A stretch of DNA of 64,000 bases. Origin: Gossypium raimondii. Lineage: Eukaryota; Streptophyta; Magnoliopsida; Malvales; Malvaceae. The stretch is taken from assembly GCF_025698545.1 (NCBI RefSeq), contig NC_068569.1, forward strand, positions 29,326,001 through 29,390,000, in the 5' to 3' direction. Both the position numbers and the translations under genes were made by a program. Below, one piece after another: positions 47,401 through 57,701 of the stretch; position 1 is the first letter of the stretch, and the number at the start of each line of letters is the position of its first letter. The notes beneath the pieces were generated by a model. The model did not search any database. It was not told the DNA's origin and saw nothing but the letters and a program-made list of their open reading frames with translations.

Positions 47401-50400
47401 TAGTAGTCACTCAACTATTAGTAAATATTTTTTGTCCACTCAACTATGAAAAGTTATAAATTAGTCACTCAATTATTCAATTTTGTCTTTTTTGTCACCA
47501 AATAGATTTTAAAATTAGCATAATAGCAACTTTAACCATCAACATTTAAACATTGTGTCTATTTAGTCTTGATTCCAAAAATTCTAACTGTAACACCCTT
47601 ACCCGTATTCGACATGTAAATAGGGTACGAGGCATTACCAGAACACATACACTTGTAAACGTATTGAATCGAGTTATAAAATTTCATCTAAATTAAAACT
47701 TTTAGATTATTAACATGCTTTTATAATTCTTCACAATATATCCTCAAAATATTATATTCAAAATAAATAGGGCCTACGAGACCCGATACATACTCATGCA
47801 ATTCAATGTTTCATTTCTTTTTGTTCAATTCACAATTTCTCATGCTCATAATTCAAATCCTATCACTAGCAATTTCCATTTAATTCACGTACAATTCAAT
47901 ATTAGTAAGTTCAATACTAATACGTATTTACCATTTAACTCAACGTTTATCGATTATACCATTCATTAACACATTTATGAAATTCTCAATTTTGCAATGA
48001 AAATATCACTTTAGCTTAAATAACAACATCAATTAAACTCATCATCCCCTTTTTCGTCATTTTTCACTTCAAATATGAACTTACTATTTCATTATCTTTC
48101 CACACCCGTTTCCTATGCATATCACATAAGACATAAGCATATCATTCAACCATAGTCGCAAGCTAATGCATTTAAACATAATTCTTTTTTGGAATTAACC
48201 ACTTGATAAACCATTTCACTAGAGATTACATAATTTAAACCTTACCACCCCTATCATGATCACAAGTATATTTCCATTTAGGCACTTACCATCTCAATGC
48301 ATAACTTATAAGTTTAACGTGGCATAATTCAACCACAACTTGGCCAAAGCCTAAGCATGTACACCAAATATGTTAACCAAATAAACATATAGCATAAGCA
48401 TTATAAGCATAGATAAGCACAACATTTGTTCATGTATCAAACTTACCAACATGTGTTAATTCATAAACCATTGATGACATTACCTCAAGCCATATCATAT
48501 TCTAAATATACCATACACACATACTATGAAACTTTATTTTCCTACATGAGCTTAAACCATGACCAATCATGCGCAAATATAAGCATCATTTCTATTTCAT
48601 CGTTCATTAATCATAATCGAGCATATGACCAATTATACACAAATCATTCATATATTTTCCAATTTTTCTCCTCCTCCTCTCCATTCCACATCCTTAATGT
48701 GTATAACACACTTAAACAACATTATCCATACTTTCACTATTTTCCTATATGTAAATTCAAACTGTCTGTCTGAGTTAGAGTCACTAATTTATTTATATCT
48801 CGAGCTACCGAGCTCCAAATTAAGATCCGTTAATTTTCCCCGAAACTAGACTCACAAATCTTCTTACCATAAAATTTTTAGAATTTTTTTCTTAGTCAAT
48901 AAGTACTGTTTATTCTTTAAAGTTTCCTATTTCACTGTTTGATAGTTCTGACTTTTCTTCACTAAAAATTAATTATTTCATAGTACAGAATTCGAATAAT
49001 GTTCTCATTTGTTTCTTTTGAAAATAGACTCATTTAGGATTCTAAACATATAAAGTTTATCTCATAATTATTTTTTACAATTTTTAATGATTTTCCAAAG
49101 TCAAAACAAGGGATTTCAAAATCATTCTAGCCTTGTCTCACTAAAATTTAAATATCTCATAATATAAAACTCTTTTGCTTGCTCTGTCTCTTTTATGTGA
49201 AAATAAGCTCATTCAAATTTAGTTTCATATATTATTTAGCCTCTAATTCAATTTACACCATTTTTGGTGATTTTTCAAAGTCACACAACTGTTGCTGTTT
49301 AAACTGTTTTGTTGCTAAATGTACTTTTTCATAATTTCACTTTTTCTCACTTTTCTTTTTTTATTGATTAAAGTCAATTTCTCATCTTTCTTGATTTATA
49401 ATAACACATTTAACTTGTTTAACATTTAAATTATTCAATTTAGTCCAAAAATCTCACTTTGGAAAACTTACATTTTTGCCCCTAAGTTTCACAAAATTAT
49501 GATTTTGCCCCTAGGCTCGTAAAATAATTTTTATTCAATTTTCTTGCATTTTAGGCCTAGCCGAACCATTTTCATAACTATAGCAGTCCACAATTCTCAC
49601 TTATTCACACACTTGTGACATATTTTATAACTTTTACAAATTAATCCTTTTAGGCATTTTCATCGAAAATCACTTAGTAAAAGACGTTCATCACACTCCA
49701 AACATTCATATTATTCCATAAAACATAAAAATACATGCATATAATTCATGGGTAAATTTTTAAACACAAACCCTAGTTCAAAATAATGGTAAAAATAGAT
49801 AAATCTTGTTACGAGGATTTCAAAAACGTGAAAATCATTAAAAACGGGGCTAGAACGGACTTACAATCGAGCCTGGAAGCTTGAAAAACCCTAGCCATGG
49901 TTTCTCCATGCAATTTTCGGGCCAGGGGTTGAAGATGGACAAAAATTGGCTTTTAATTTTGTTTTTAATTCATTTTAATAACTAAATGACCAAAATGCCC
50001 TTAATGAAAAACTTTGGAAACATGTCTAACCATGTCTATTTTTGTCCACCAACTTAACCAATGGTCTAATTACCATATAAAGACCTCTAATTTAAAATTT
50101 CATAACAATTGGACACCTCTAACATGTAGATCTCAACTTTTGCACTTTTTACAATTTAGTCCTTTTGACTAAATTGAGTGCCCAAACGTCGAAATTTTCG
50201 AACGAAATTTTCACGAAATCATTTTGTGAAATCGTAGACCATAAAAATATAATAAAAATAAATTTTATCCTCGTCAAATTTGTGGTCTCGAAATCATTGT
50301 TCCGACTAGGCCCAAAATCCGATTGTGACACTAACCCTTAACATATACACATTGTTTTTTTTTTTTTGCAATTTTGCTCTCTTTTTTATGATAATTTCAC

Positions 50401-50775
50401 CTAGAAAGCTAAAAAAAATAAATTTATAATCTAAATTTGATTGAAAATATACAAAAAAAATAGAAACACTTCAAAATCCAAGATACTAAATTTCATCATT
50501 TCTTATTCTTTTAAAATTAACCCTCAATGTCACAAAAAAATGTAAAAAGACTAAATTACACAATGTGTAAATGTTGATGGTTAATTCTTTTCGAATCAAG
50601 ACTTAATTGGCATAATTTATAAAATTGAGGTTAAAGGTTCAATTATGTTAATTTTAAAAGCTACACAATTAACCAACTAGAAAAAAAAGACATGATTGAA
50701 TAATTGAATGATTATTTAGTAATTTTTCATAGTTAGATGACTAAAAAGAAATTTACTATAATTGAGTGACTACTA
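47401..50775. mobile_element. TIR element split by a solo LTR
   Basis: The left arm from 47401 (tagtagtcactcaactatta) and the right arm ending at 50775 (ataattgagtgactacta) are inverted copies. They share the Japanese-MITE-like blocks tagtcactcaa, cactcaactatgaaaa/catctaactatgaaaa and attattcaattttgtctttt/attattcaatcatgtctttt. The LTR at 47589-50330, with its TSD, sits between them. Without it the element would be about 630 bp. Confidence 0.7.
47589..50330 (+). mobile_element. solo LTR (2742 bp) with TSD CTAAC
   Basis: It begins TGTAACACCCTTACCCGTAT and ends AAATCCGATTGTGACA. The direct repeat CTAAC flanks it (47584-47588 and 50331-50335). Shared segments show it belongs to the same family as the LTR at 723-3201. 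No internal retroviral-like genes are present. The 115-aa frame at 48426-48773 is low-complexity LTR sequence. It inserted into the older TIR element at 47401-50775. Confidence 0.88.
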
Positions 50776-51784
50776 ATGTAATTTATCCGTATATTTTTAA
50801 TTCATATCTATGCGACGTGAATATTTAAAATAAAAGAAATAAAGATTCAACACCTTGAAAAATAAATAAATAAATAAAGATTGGACAAGATAGGTGACAA
50901 AATTCTCATAAAAGATATAGTAAATAAATATATACAATATGATAACATCTTAAACCATTTATTAAATTTAAAAATCATGTATATTTTCTTAAATTTTCTA
51001 TTTCATAATCCTTTTGAATTTAGTACTTCAGTATTTTCTTTTTCCCAAGTAAGTATCTGTTATTTATTTATTTATTTATTTATTATAGTACATGTATCAA
51101 ATATTCATTGATTATTTAATCTAAATACTAAATTGAACATTAAAATTAAACTCGGTACAAACTGTTATATTAACTAAAAATTATATATATTCATGTATTA
51201 GAGTAAAATGATATTTTTATATTGACGGACAAAACTGTTAATATAAAATATGATATGTTGATTCAATTATTGCAAGTTACAATTATGCAAAAACTATTAA
51301 CATTTAATAAACAATGATATATAATACTATAATGTAAATGTTAAAAATACATATAAATTATTTGTGTTTAAGAATTGAAAAAAGGAAATATTAAATTTAA
51401 AATAACATTTTTTTAAAATAATATAAGTTTAAAATGAAATTATGCTAAATTTGAAACTCATATTTTAAGACGAGCCAAGCTTATGTAATCATATATAAGT
51501 TTAACTCAAATCCGACTCACGGACACCTCTAGGCTTTAGTCTTAATGCATTGAATTCTTGGAAAACAAAAAAAAAATGTCAACCTATGACTATGAATTAT
51601 TATATAATAAAAAAATAATTTTATTTAAATTTAAAAATTACGTATGAAATAATGTTAATATTTGGAAATATTGAGATCTTAAATTTGAGTCTCACGGTTG
51701 TGTAAACTTTTCATATTTAATTTGGGTTTAAATCCTACTATGGGTAAGTGTTGTTTGATAAAAAAGGCCTCTTCTATCTCTTTT
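50776..51784. other. AT-rich intergenic
   Basis: It includes an ATTT microsatellite (ttatttatttatttatttat at about 51060-51083). At 51440-51530 there is a fragment ending ggacacctctagg, like one end of the 32924 MITE. No gene was recognised. Confidence 0.5.
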
Positions 51785-52260
51785 AATTTTGATATTGGGT
51801 AAATTGGTCCATCTTAAAAAAAAACAATTTAGTCTCTCTCAAATTTAAATTTGAACAACTAAAGACAAATAATCATTGCGTTCACTTTTTTCAACAATTT
51901 ATCCTACTTTTGATTGCTATAATAACCCTCAATGTTTATACATTTTGTCAAATTTGTCCCAATTCTAAAAAATTCAACAAATTTAGACCTAAATATTTAT
52001 ACATTTTATCAATTTAGTTCTGTAATTTTTTTATATCCAATAAAGGCTAAATTTGTTGAATTATTCGAATCAATACCAAAATGACAATTTATAAACATTG
52101 AAGGTTAAATTTGTTATTATATCCATAAAAATAGGATAAATTGACAAAAAAAGGTAAAATTGTAATTAATTATCTTTAATTGCTCACTTTTAAAATTGAC
52201 GGAAACTAAATTGTTTGACTTTTTAAAAACAATTTGTTCAATATTAAAATTAAGAGTGAT
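51785..52260. mobile_element. inverted-repeat element (about 475 bp)
   Basis: Left-arm blocks such as caatttagtctctctcaaat, 'caatttatcctacttttgat' and cctcaatgtttatacatttt recur inverted on the right (for example gataaattgacaaaaa and aaacattgaaggttaaattt). It is non-coding and diverged, with no target duplication confirmed. Confidence 0.6.
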
Positions 52261-53081
52261 TTTTTTACCATAATATGCAAAATTATTTTAATTTAGGCTT
52301 AGGTATATACCTTCTTTTCAATATGGCTCAATAATTTAGTTTTTTATTGAACAATATCATTATAAGTTTTGATCATTTATGTTATTTTTGAGACAATATC
52401 TAAAATTACCTATAGGCCCTTCCTAACCCATAAATGGAAGGATAATACGCTTCAGCATATTTGAACTCAATCCTCTTGTATTGACAACAATACTAATACC
52501 AATCGAACTGAGACTCAATCCACTACTCAATAATTTAGTTATAATTAATAGAATATCTATACTCTAATTTGATTATTGTTATAACTATTCTTCTATTGTT
52601 GTTGTAATTATTTAGAGATTTATTATTTATGATTTTACATATAATTATACATGAAATTTTATTTTAAAAATAAAAATATTGAAATTAAATTTGAATTTTA
52701 TTTTATTCAATTTAAAAAATGCGGCAAAACCAAATATTGTTTTGTTTTCTGGTTATGAAGAAAATTTCCAATAAAATAAAATAAAATTGAAATTCTATTT
52801 TGGATGTGTGCTGAGTGCCGACAAATCTAACGCTAATTTCAAATAACAACACTTTCAATCGTGAAACAGTACCTCATTTGATAAAGACAACACTGCAAAC
52901 CCAACAAATCATTTTAAACAAAAACACAGATTACTTTCCCTTTTTTTATCCTAACCACCGCCGTCAGCGCCACCGTCACAACCACCGCAAACAACCAATT
53001 CCCACCTTATAAGTTATAACCCACTAAAGTTCTTATGCAACCCACCTTTGAAAAACAATAAATTTTTTTTTTTGCTTCCTG
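52261..53081. promoter_or_regulatory. upstream region of the pseudokinase gene
   Basis: AT-rich until about 52800. It then becomes C-rich (ccaccgccgtcagcgccacc near 52960), which looks like a transcribed leader. A 65-aa frame at 52815-53012 ends before the kinase ATG and could be an upstream frame, with no support beyond position. Confidence 0.35.
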
Positions 53082-54353
53082 ATGTGCAGATCTAAAAAAA
53101 GCACAGATGTAATCCGACCAAGATCATCAAATTCAAAAGGACCATCTTTTTCACCTTCATCTCGAAAACCCAAAACCTTGAAATCTTCATCTTCTTTGTC
53201 TCAACCATCTTCCTCCACTTCCATAACCAACAATTCAGTCCTTTCTTCGGGCTACTTCGATAACAACTCTTCATATTACAACTCATTTTCAACCCAAGCC
53301 TCCAAAAATCTCTCATCTATCAGAGATTCTCTCCCTGAAAATCCCCATATCTATGATTTCTCAGACATCTGCTTGGCCACCGATAACTTCCGGTCGAACC
53401 GGTTTTCATCTTCTTCGGCTTCGTCTTCATGGCTTTGTAACCTTCAAGGTAAACAAGTTGTCATTTTCCAAAGGAAAATGAGACGTCCGATTGAGTTAGC
53501 TGACTTGGTTCACAAGTTATCTGTGATTTGTAGGAGCCACCATAGTAGTTTGATCAAGCTTTTGGGTGTTTCCTTATCAGGGAATTATGTTTATCTTGTC
53601 TATGAATATGTACATGGAGTTAACCTTAGGGATTGTTTGAGAAACCCCAAGAACCCAAGTTTTACTGTACTTTCTTCTTGGATTTCTCGTATGCAAATTG
53701 CTGCTGATATTGCTTCTGGATTGGATTATAGTCACCATTGTTCAGGTCTTGAAACTAGCTTCACTCATAACCATATAAAGATCACAAGTATCATAGTGGC
53801 TGAAGGTTCATTAATGGCAAAAATTTGCCATTTTGGCACTGCTGAATTATGTGGGGAGGTGACAACAGATGAGGAATCATCAAAAACTCTAGGAAGATCA
53901 AAGAGTAAAGTTATGAAAATTGAAGGAACAAGGGGTTACATGGCACCTGAGCTTCAATTCACTGGTTTAGTGACTCAGAAATGTGATGTTTATGCATTTG
54001 GGGTTGTGATTTTGGAGCTGTTGAGTGGAAAGGAAGCTTTGAAGTTCTTGGTTGATGAAGAGAGTGGAGGGTACCAAAGAGTGAGTGTTATAGACACTGC
54101 TAGGGAGGCTGCGGCCGGTGGCAGTGCAGGGGTGAGGACTTGGATAGATAGGAGGTTGAAGGACTCTTTTCCTGTGGATGTAGCTGAGAAGATGGTGTTG
54201 GTGGCATTGGAATGTGTTGAGGAAGATCCAAAGAAAAGGCCTGATATGGACAAAGTTGCAGGGCAAGTTTCAAAGTTGTATTTGGATTCTAAGAATTGGG
54301 CTGATAATATTGGTTTGCCTACTGATATATCTATCTCAATAGCTCCAAGGTAA
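53082..54353 (+). CDS. single-exon kinase-fold protein lacking catalytic motifs (probable RLCK pseudokinase)
   Basis: 423 aa in one exon. Residues 1-85 are Ser-rich and basic, with no signal peptide, LysM or membrane span, so the protein should be cytoplasmic. A kinase fold starts near NPHIYDFSDICLATDNF. The glycine loop is replaced by Ser-rich sequence (RFSSSSASSSWLCNL). The VAVK strand reads KQVVIFQRK. The catalytic loop HRDxKxxN reads HNHIKITSI, and DFG is HFG. The C-lobe landmarks are kept: GTRGYMAPELQFTGLVTQKC, DVYAFGVVILELLSGKEAL and the RRPDM-like KKRPDM. Loss of the Asp of HRD and of DFG argues against catalysis and for a scaffold or regulatory role. The C-lobe resembles LysM-receptor-kinase relatives from memory. 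The frame is open throughout, so it is not an obvious pseudogene. Confidence 0.88.
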   Translation: MCRSKKSTDVIRPRSSNSKGPSFSPSSRKPKTLKSSSSLSQPSSSTSITNNSVLSSGYFDNNSSYYNSFSTQASKNLSSIRDSLPENPHIYDFSDICLATDNFRSNRFSSSSASSSWLCNLQGKQVVIFQRKMRRPIELADLVHKLSVICRSHHSSLIKLLGVSLSGNYVYLVYEYVHGVNLRDCLRNPKNPSFTVLSSWISRMQIAADIASGLDYSHHCSGLETSFTHNHIKITSIIVAEGSLMAKICHFGTAELCGEVTTDEESSKTLGRSKSKVMKIEGTRGYMAPELQFTGLVTQKCDVYAFGVVILELLSGKEALKFLVDEESGGYQRVSVIDTAREAAAGGSAGVRTWIDRRLKDSFPVDVAEKMVLVALECVEEDPKKRPDMDKVAGQVSKLYLDSKNWADNIGLPTDISISIAPR

Positions 54354-54359
54354 ATATTA

Positions 54360-54550
54360 TACCTGATTTGAGTGTCAGATACGGATATGCGCTATTCTTT
54401 TTCGAATTTTTCCTTATATGTGGAGTATACTTGGGGGAGCATATCTCTGTTTTATACTCATGTTCGAATATATAGTGGGATATGAATGGGGTATTCGAAT
54501 ATGTGTCGGATATGATTGCTTTTAAAAAGAATGATGAGCAGGATTATGTA
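54360..54550. repeat. copy of the gene-associated MITE, directly after the pseudokinase stop
   Basis: It contains tgagtgtcagatacggatat, 'ccttatatgtggagtatact' and 'atatgtgtcggatatgattg', beginning within about ten bases of the stop codon. It should therefore form part of the 3' untranslated region. A further degraded copy is at about 55225-55345. Confidence 0.7.
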
Positions 54551-56064
54551 GAAATCAGGCATAATTGATAGCTGCTTTTGGTTATTAGATGAACAAATTT
54601 TTTGGGGTTTTTCCATTTGATCAGAGAAGGGAGTTCTTGAAGTTATTTTTTTCCCCCTTTACAGTTCTTGATTCCTTTCAACAATAGGTATTTGTATATG
54701 TTGTGAATATTAATACAGAAGTTTAAACTTGGAGTTCTTTTTGGCAGAGATTTTGGTATAGAATTGTTTCAAATTATGTTCATGCTTGATTTTGTTTCAA
54801 AATTCATATCTATATTAGGTACTCACATCCGAGTTTATTATTTTTACAGGCATAGTTGTTTGGAATTTGATGTATTATCTCTTTGGTATTTAAGGTCTTT
54901 CTCAACTTGTGATCTTCAATGAAACTTCATACTAAAGACTCACTGTTTGTCTCATTGTCTTGTCCTGAAATTAATGGAGTGCAGACAGATCTTAGGAATT
55001 GATGTAACATCACCAAGCCATTGTCCTTTTTTCTTTTGGTTCAACTCAACATGCCATTGTCAACGTTGTCATTAATCTATTCGAAGAGTTTTTTGAATTT
55101 CAGTTGGCTGGTATAAGACGTTCTCTCATTAATGCTTGACGCGAAAAATACTATTGTCTGGTTCCCACCTCCCCTTTCGGACATTCCTCAAAACCCAGAA
55201 TCTTCATTTTTCTACTGCACATGTTTGAATATACTTAATGATCCTTTAAATAAACGAAAAAAATAACCTTCAAAATTTTAAGTATATTGGATGCATATCT
55301 TATTCAACATTTACCTTAAATTTGAATAACATAAACACATGACAGCAATCCATAAATGAAAAGAATCATCTTTAGAAGTCTAAGTTGACTTGTTGAAAAA
55401 TCAATTTTTTAGTGCTGCAAGTCTAGCTCAGGACGTATAGGTTTAAGCAAAGACATCTTTATTAGTTTGATTATCATACTACATGAAGTACTAGATTATC
55501 CTTGGGTTGCATTCATCCTATCATCACGGAAACAAAATAAAAGTCCAAGAAAGTCTAAGATAGGTTGTAAGATTTGACAGGTCTACAAATAAGAAATAAG
55601 GTAAATGGCCACTTCTTGTCATTGACATCTATCATATTGTTTAAGACTTGAAAATAACAGAGTTTCCTGACTATAGACTAATTGCATGAATTGAAGGTTG
55701 GTGGGGTGGATTTAGAACTAATAATGGGTAAGGTTAGGCCGGGTTTAATGCAAAATTCTAAGTATGTTTTTTTAGGTCGGGTTGAAAATGGATTTAAAAT
55801 TTTACCCAAGTCCAATTTAGATTAAAAATGTTAAAATTCGAGACCGATTCGACTCGCTTGTATTAAATTTGTTTTAGATTATTATTTTTATATAAAAACA
55901 AAATTAAAACATATAATACATCAAATACGCTAAAAATATTAAAATAAATATTTTCTAATAAATTGAAAATACATTAAAAGTCTTGATTCTTAGATAACAC
56001 TAAGATAGTTACAATTTAGCAAGCAAATGCTTTAGAATGGTCGCAAAATTAACAATAAGAGTTA
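54551..56064. other. intergenic, degraded repeats
   Basis: The region to about 55000 may be 3' transcribed sequence. Around 55720-55860 a sequence with 'taggccgggtttaatgcaaa' and 'taggtcgggttgaaaatgga' resembles one arm of the 32924-type MITE. Its other arm is near 56395-56500. No gene was seen. Confidence 0.4.
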
Positions 56065-56300
56065 TGTTATGAATATCTTATTAAGTAGATGCCCATCAAA
56101 ATCAATATAAGTTTTGATATACTTTAAATTTTAATATTCATTAGAAGTAGATCTCTATTTCATTTATATTTATGCCTATAAATAGAAACTTTGGAGAAAC
56201 TTTGTAAATATTCCATTGATCAATAAAATACGCTCTCTCTTTTGTTCTCCCATTTTCCATTTTCTTTGTTCTTTATTATTTGTCTTTTTATTTTATAACA
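56065..56300 (+). mobile_element. 236-bp solo LTR with TSD AGTTA
   Basis: It begins TGTTATGAATATC and ends TTTATAACA, flanked by AGTTA on both sides (56060-56064 and 56301-56305). It contains a promoter-like cctataaatagaaactttgg (about 56175) and an AATAAA-like caataaaatac signal about 45 bases further on. This layout is a compact U3-R-U5, as in small Copia or TRIM elements. It lies inside an older MITE remnant. Confidence 0.82.
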
Positions 56301-57701
56301 AGTTATACAATATCCAACTAATAACAACAAAATAGTAGTAGTATAATAGCGAAATGGTAGCAAAACAACAAAGAAGTAACAATAAAATAGTTGATTTAGG
56401 TCGAGCCAGGCTTGGACAAAAAGATTTTATCTGAGGCCTGTTTAGAAAACAAACATTATTTCTTATTTAAGCCAACTTTTTAAATCTATATTTTGTCTAA
56501 TCCTTCCTACTTTTCGTGAGGGTCTTTGGGCATCAGCAAATAGCCCACCACATGGTCAAGTCAGGTGGATTGTGGTTGAAAGATTCAACATTTATTGAAC
56601 TCTAAGTGCTCAAAAGTCATGATCCCATTTTCATCCAACTGCAAGAATTTCTTGTTAGTGATATGTGTATAAGTGATTTACTTTTATAAGTAGTGTGCAT
56701 AAATTATTTTATTTCTTTAATTTTTAAAGTAGAGGATATCATTTAAATTCTAGGCTTTCAATATGTTGCGTAAAAAATGATACCAATTGAACTAAGAATC
56801 ACGTAATTCTCCTAATGTTGATTTAATTGATTTAATCAGTTGAATTATTTGATTTAAATTAAATTAAATTAAATTAAATTTTTTAATAAGGGAGAGAGTA
56901 AGTTTTAAATTGGATTAAGCTTCAACAAATTACTTAATAACAATGCAAGCCCTTTGTCATTATATCATATTTAATTGACAAATAATTTAAATACTAAGTA
57001 AACACATAAAGTTATAAATAGAGATAAAACTTAAACTTATACATGGATTTTGATTCAATATGCTATATTGATTTCATTGCTAAAATTTTTAAAAATTAAA
57101 AGTATAAAATAGCATGTATATAATTACATAGATTCAAAGTTTATACATTATATTTCTCAATAAATTAAAATTCATAGTAATTGTAAGATTTAATTCTTGT
57201 AAATATTAGTCAGTGTTTAAATTGGTAACATAATATATAATAATATATCATGGAAGGAAAGTTTCTTTCTTTTGGAAAATTATTTTTAATGTCAAAAGCA
57301 TTATAAGCAATTTTATGTGTTTATTTTTAATTTGTTTTAATGTGTTTCAATTACTATAATTATTGTAAAATAATCTTTTATTCAAATTTTAAACATAATT
57401 AAAATATATTAACTTATTTAACAATTCAGATAAAATTATTCAAATCATAATTAAAGGATTTTATCATTTTACTTTATATAATTAATAGTATTGGAAATAA
57501 AAAAATTTAAACATAAATAACATATATAATTACTTTGACAATTAAAGCATTTGTACAAGTTATAACTTTTTTTGTTGATATTTTCTCTAATCAATTTTCT
57601 CCTTTTCTTAATAGTGAATAAATAAATCATAATGTCCAATTCAAAAAAATAATAACAAAATAAAAAAAAAAAGACAAAAAGGGCATTATCGGAAGAGTAG
57701 G
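56301..57701. other. AT-rich intergenic
   Basis: It has the second arm of the degraded MITE to about 56520 and an AAATT repeat (aaattaaattaaattaaatt at about 56856). The rest is AT-rich sequence with no frame of interest. The last part may be the 5' untranslated region of the LINE. Confidence 0.45.

Noticed and set aside
48426-48773. 115-aa open frame
   Set aside because: Inside the solo LTR at 47589-50330; composition follows the AT-rich LTR, not a protein.
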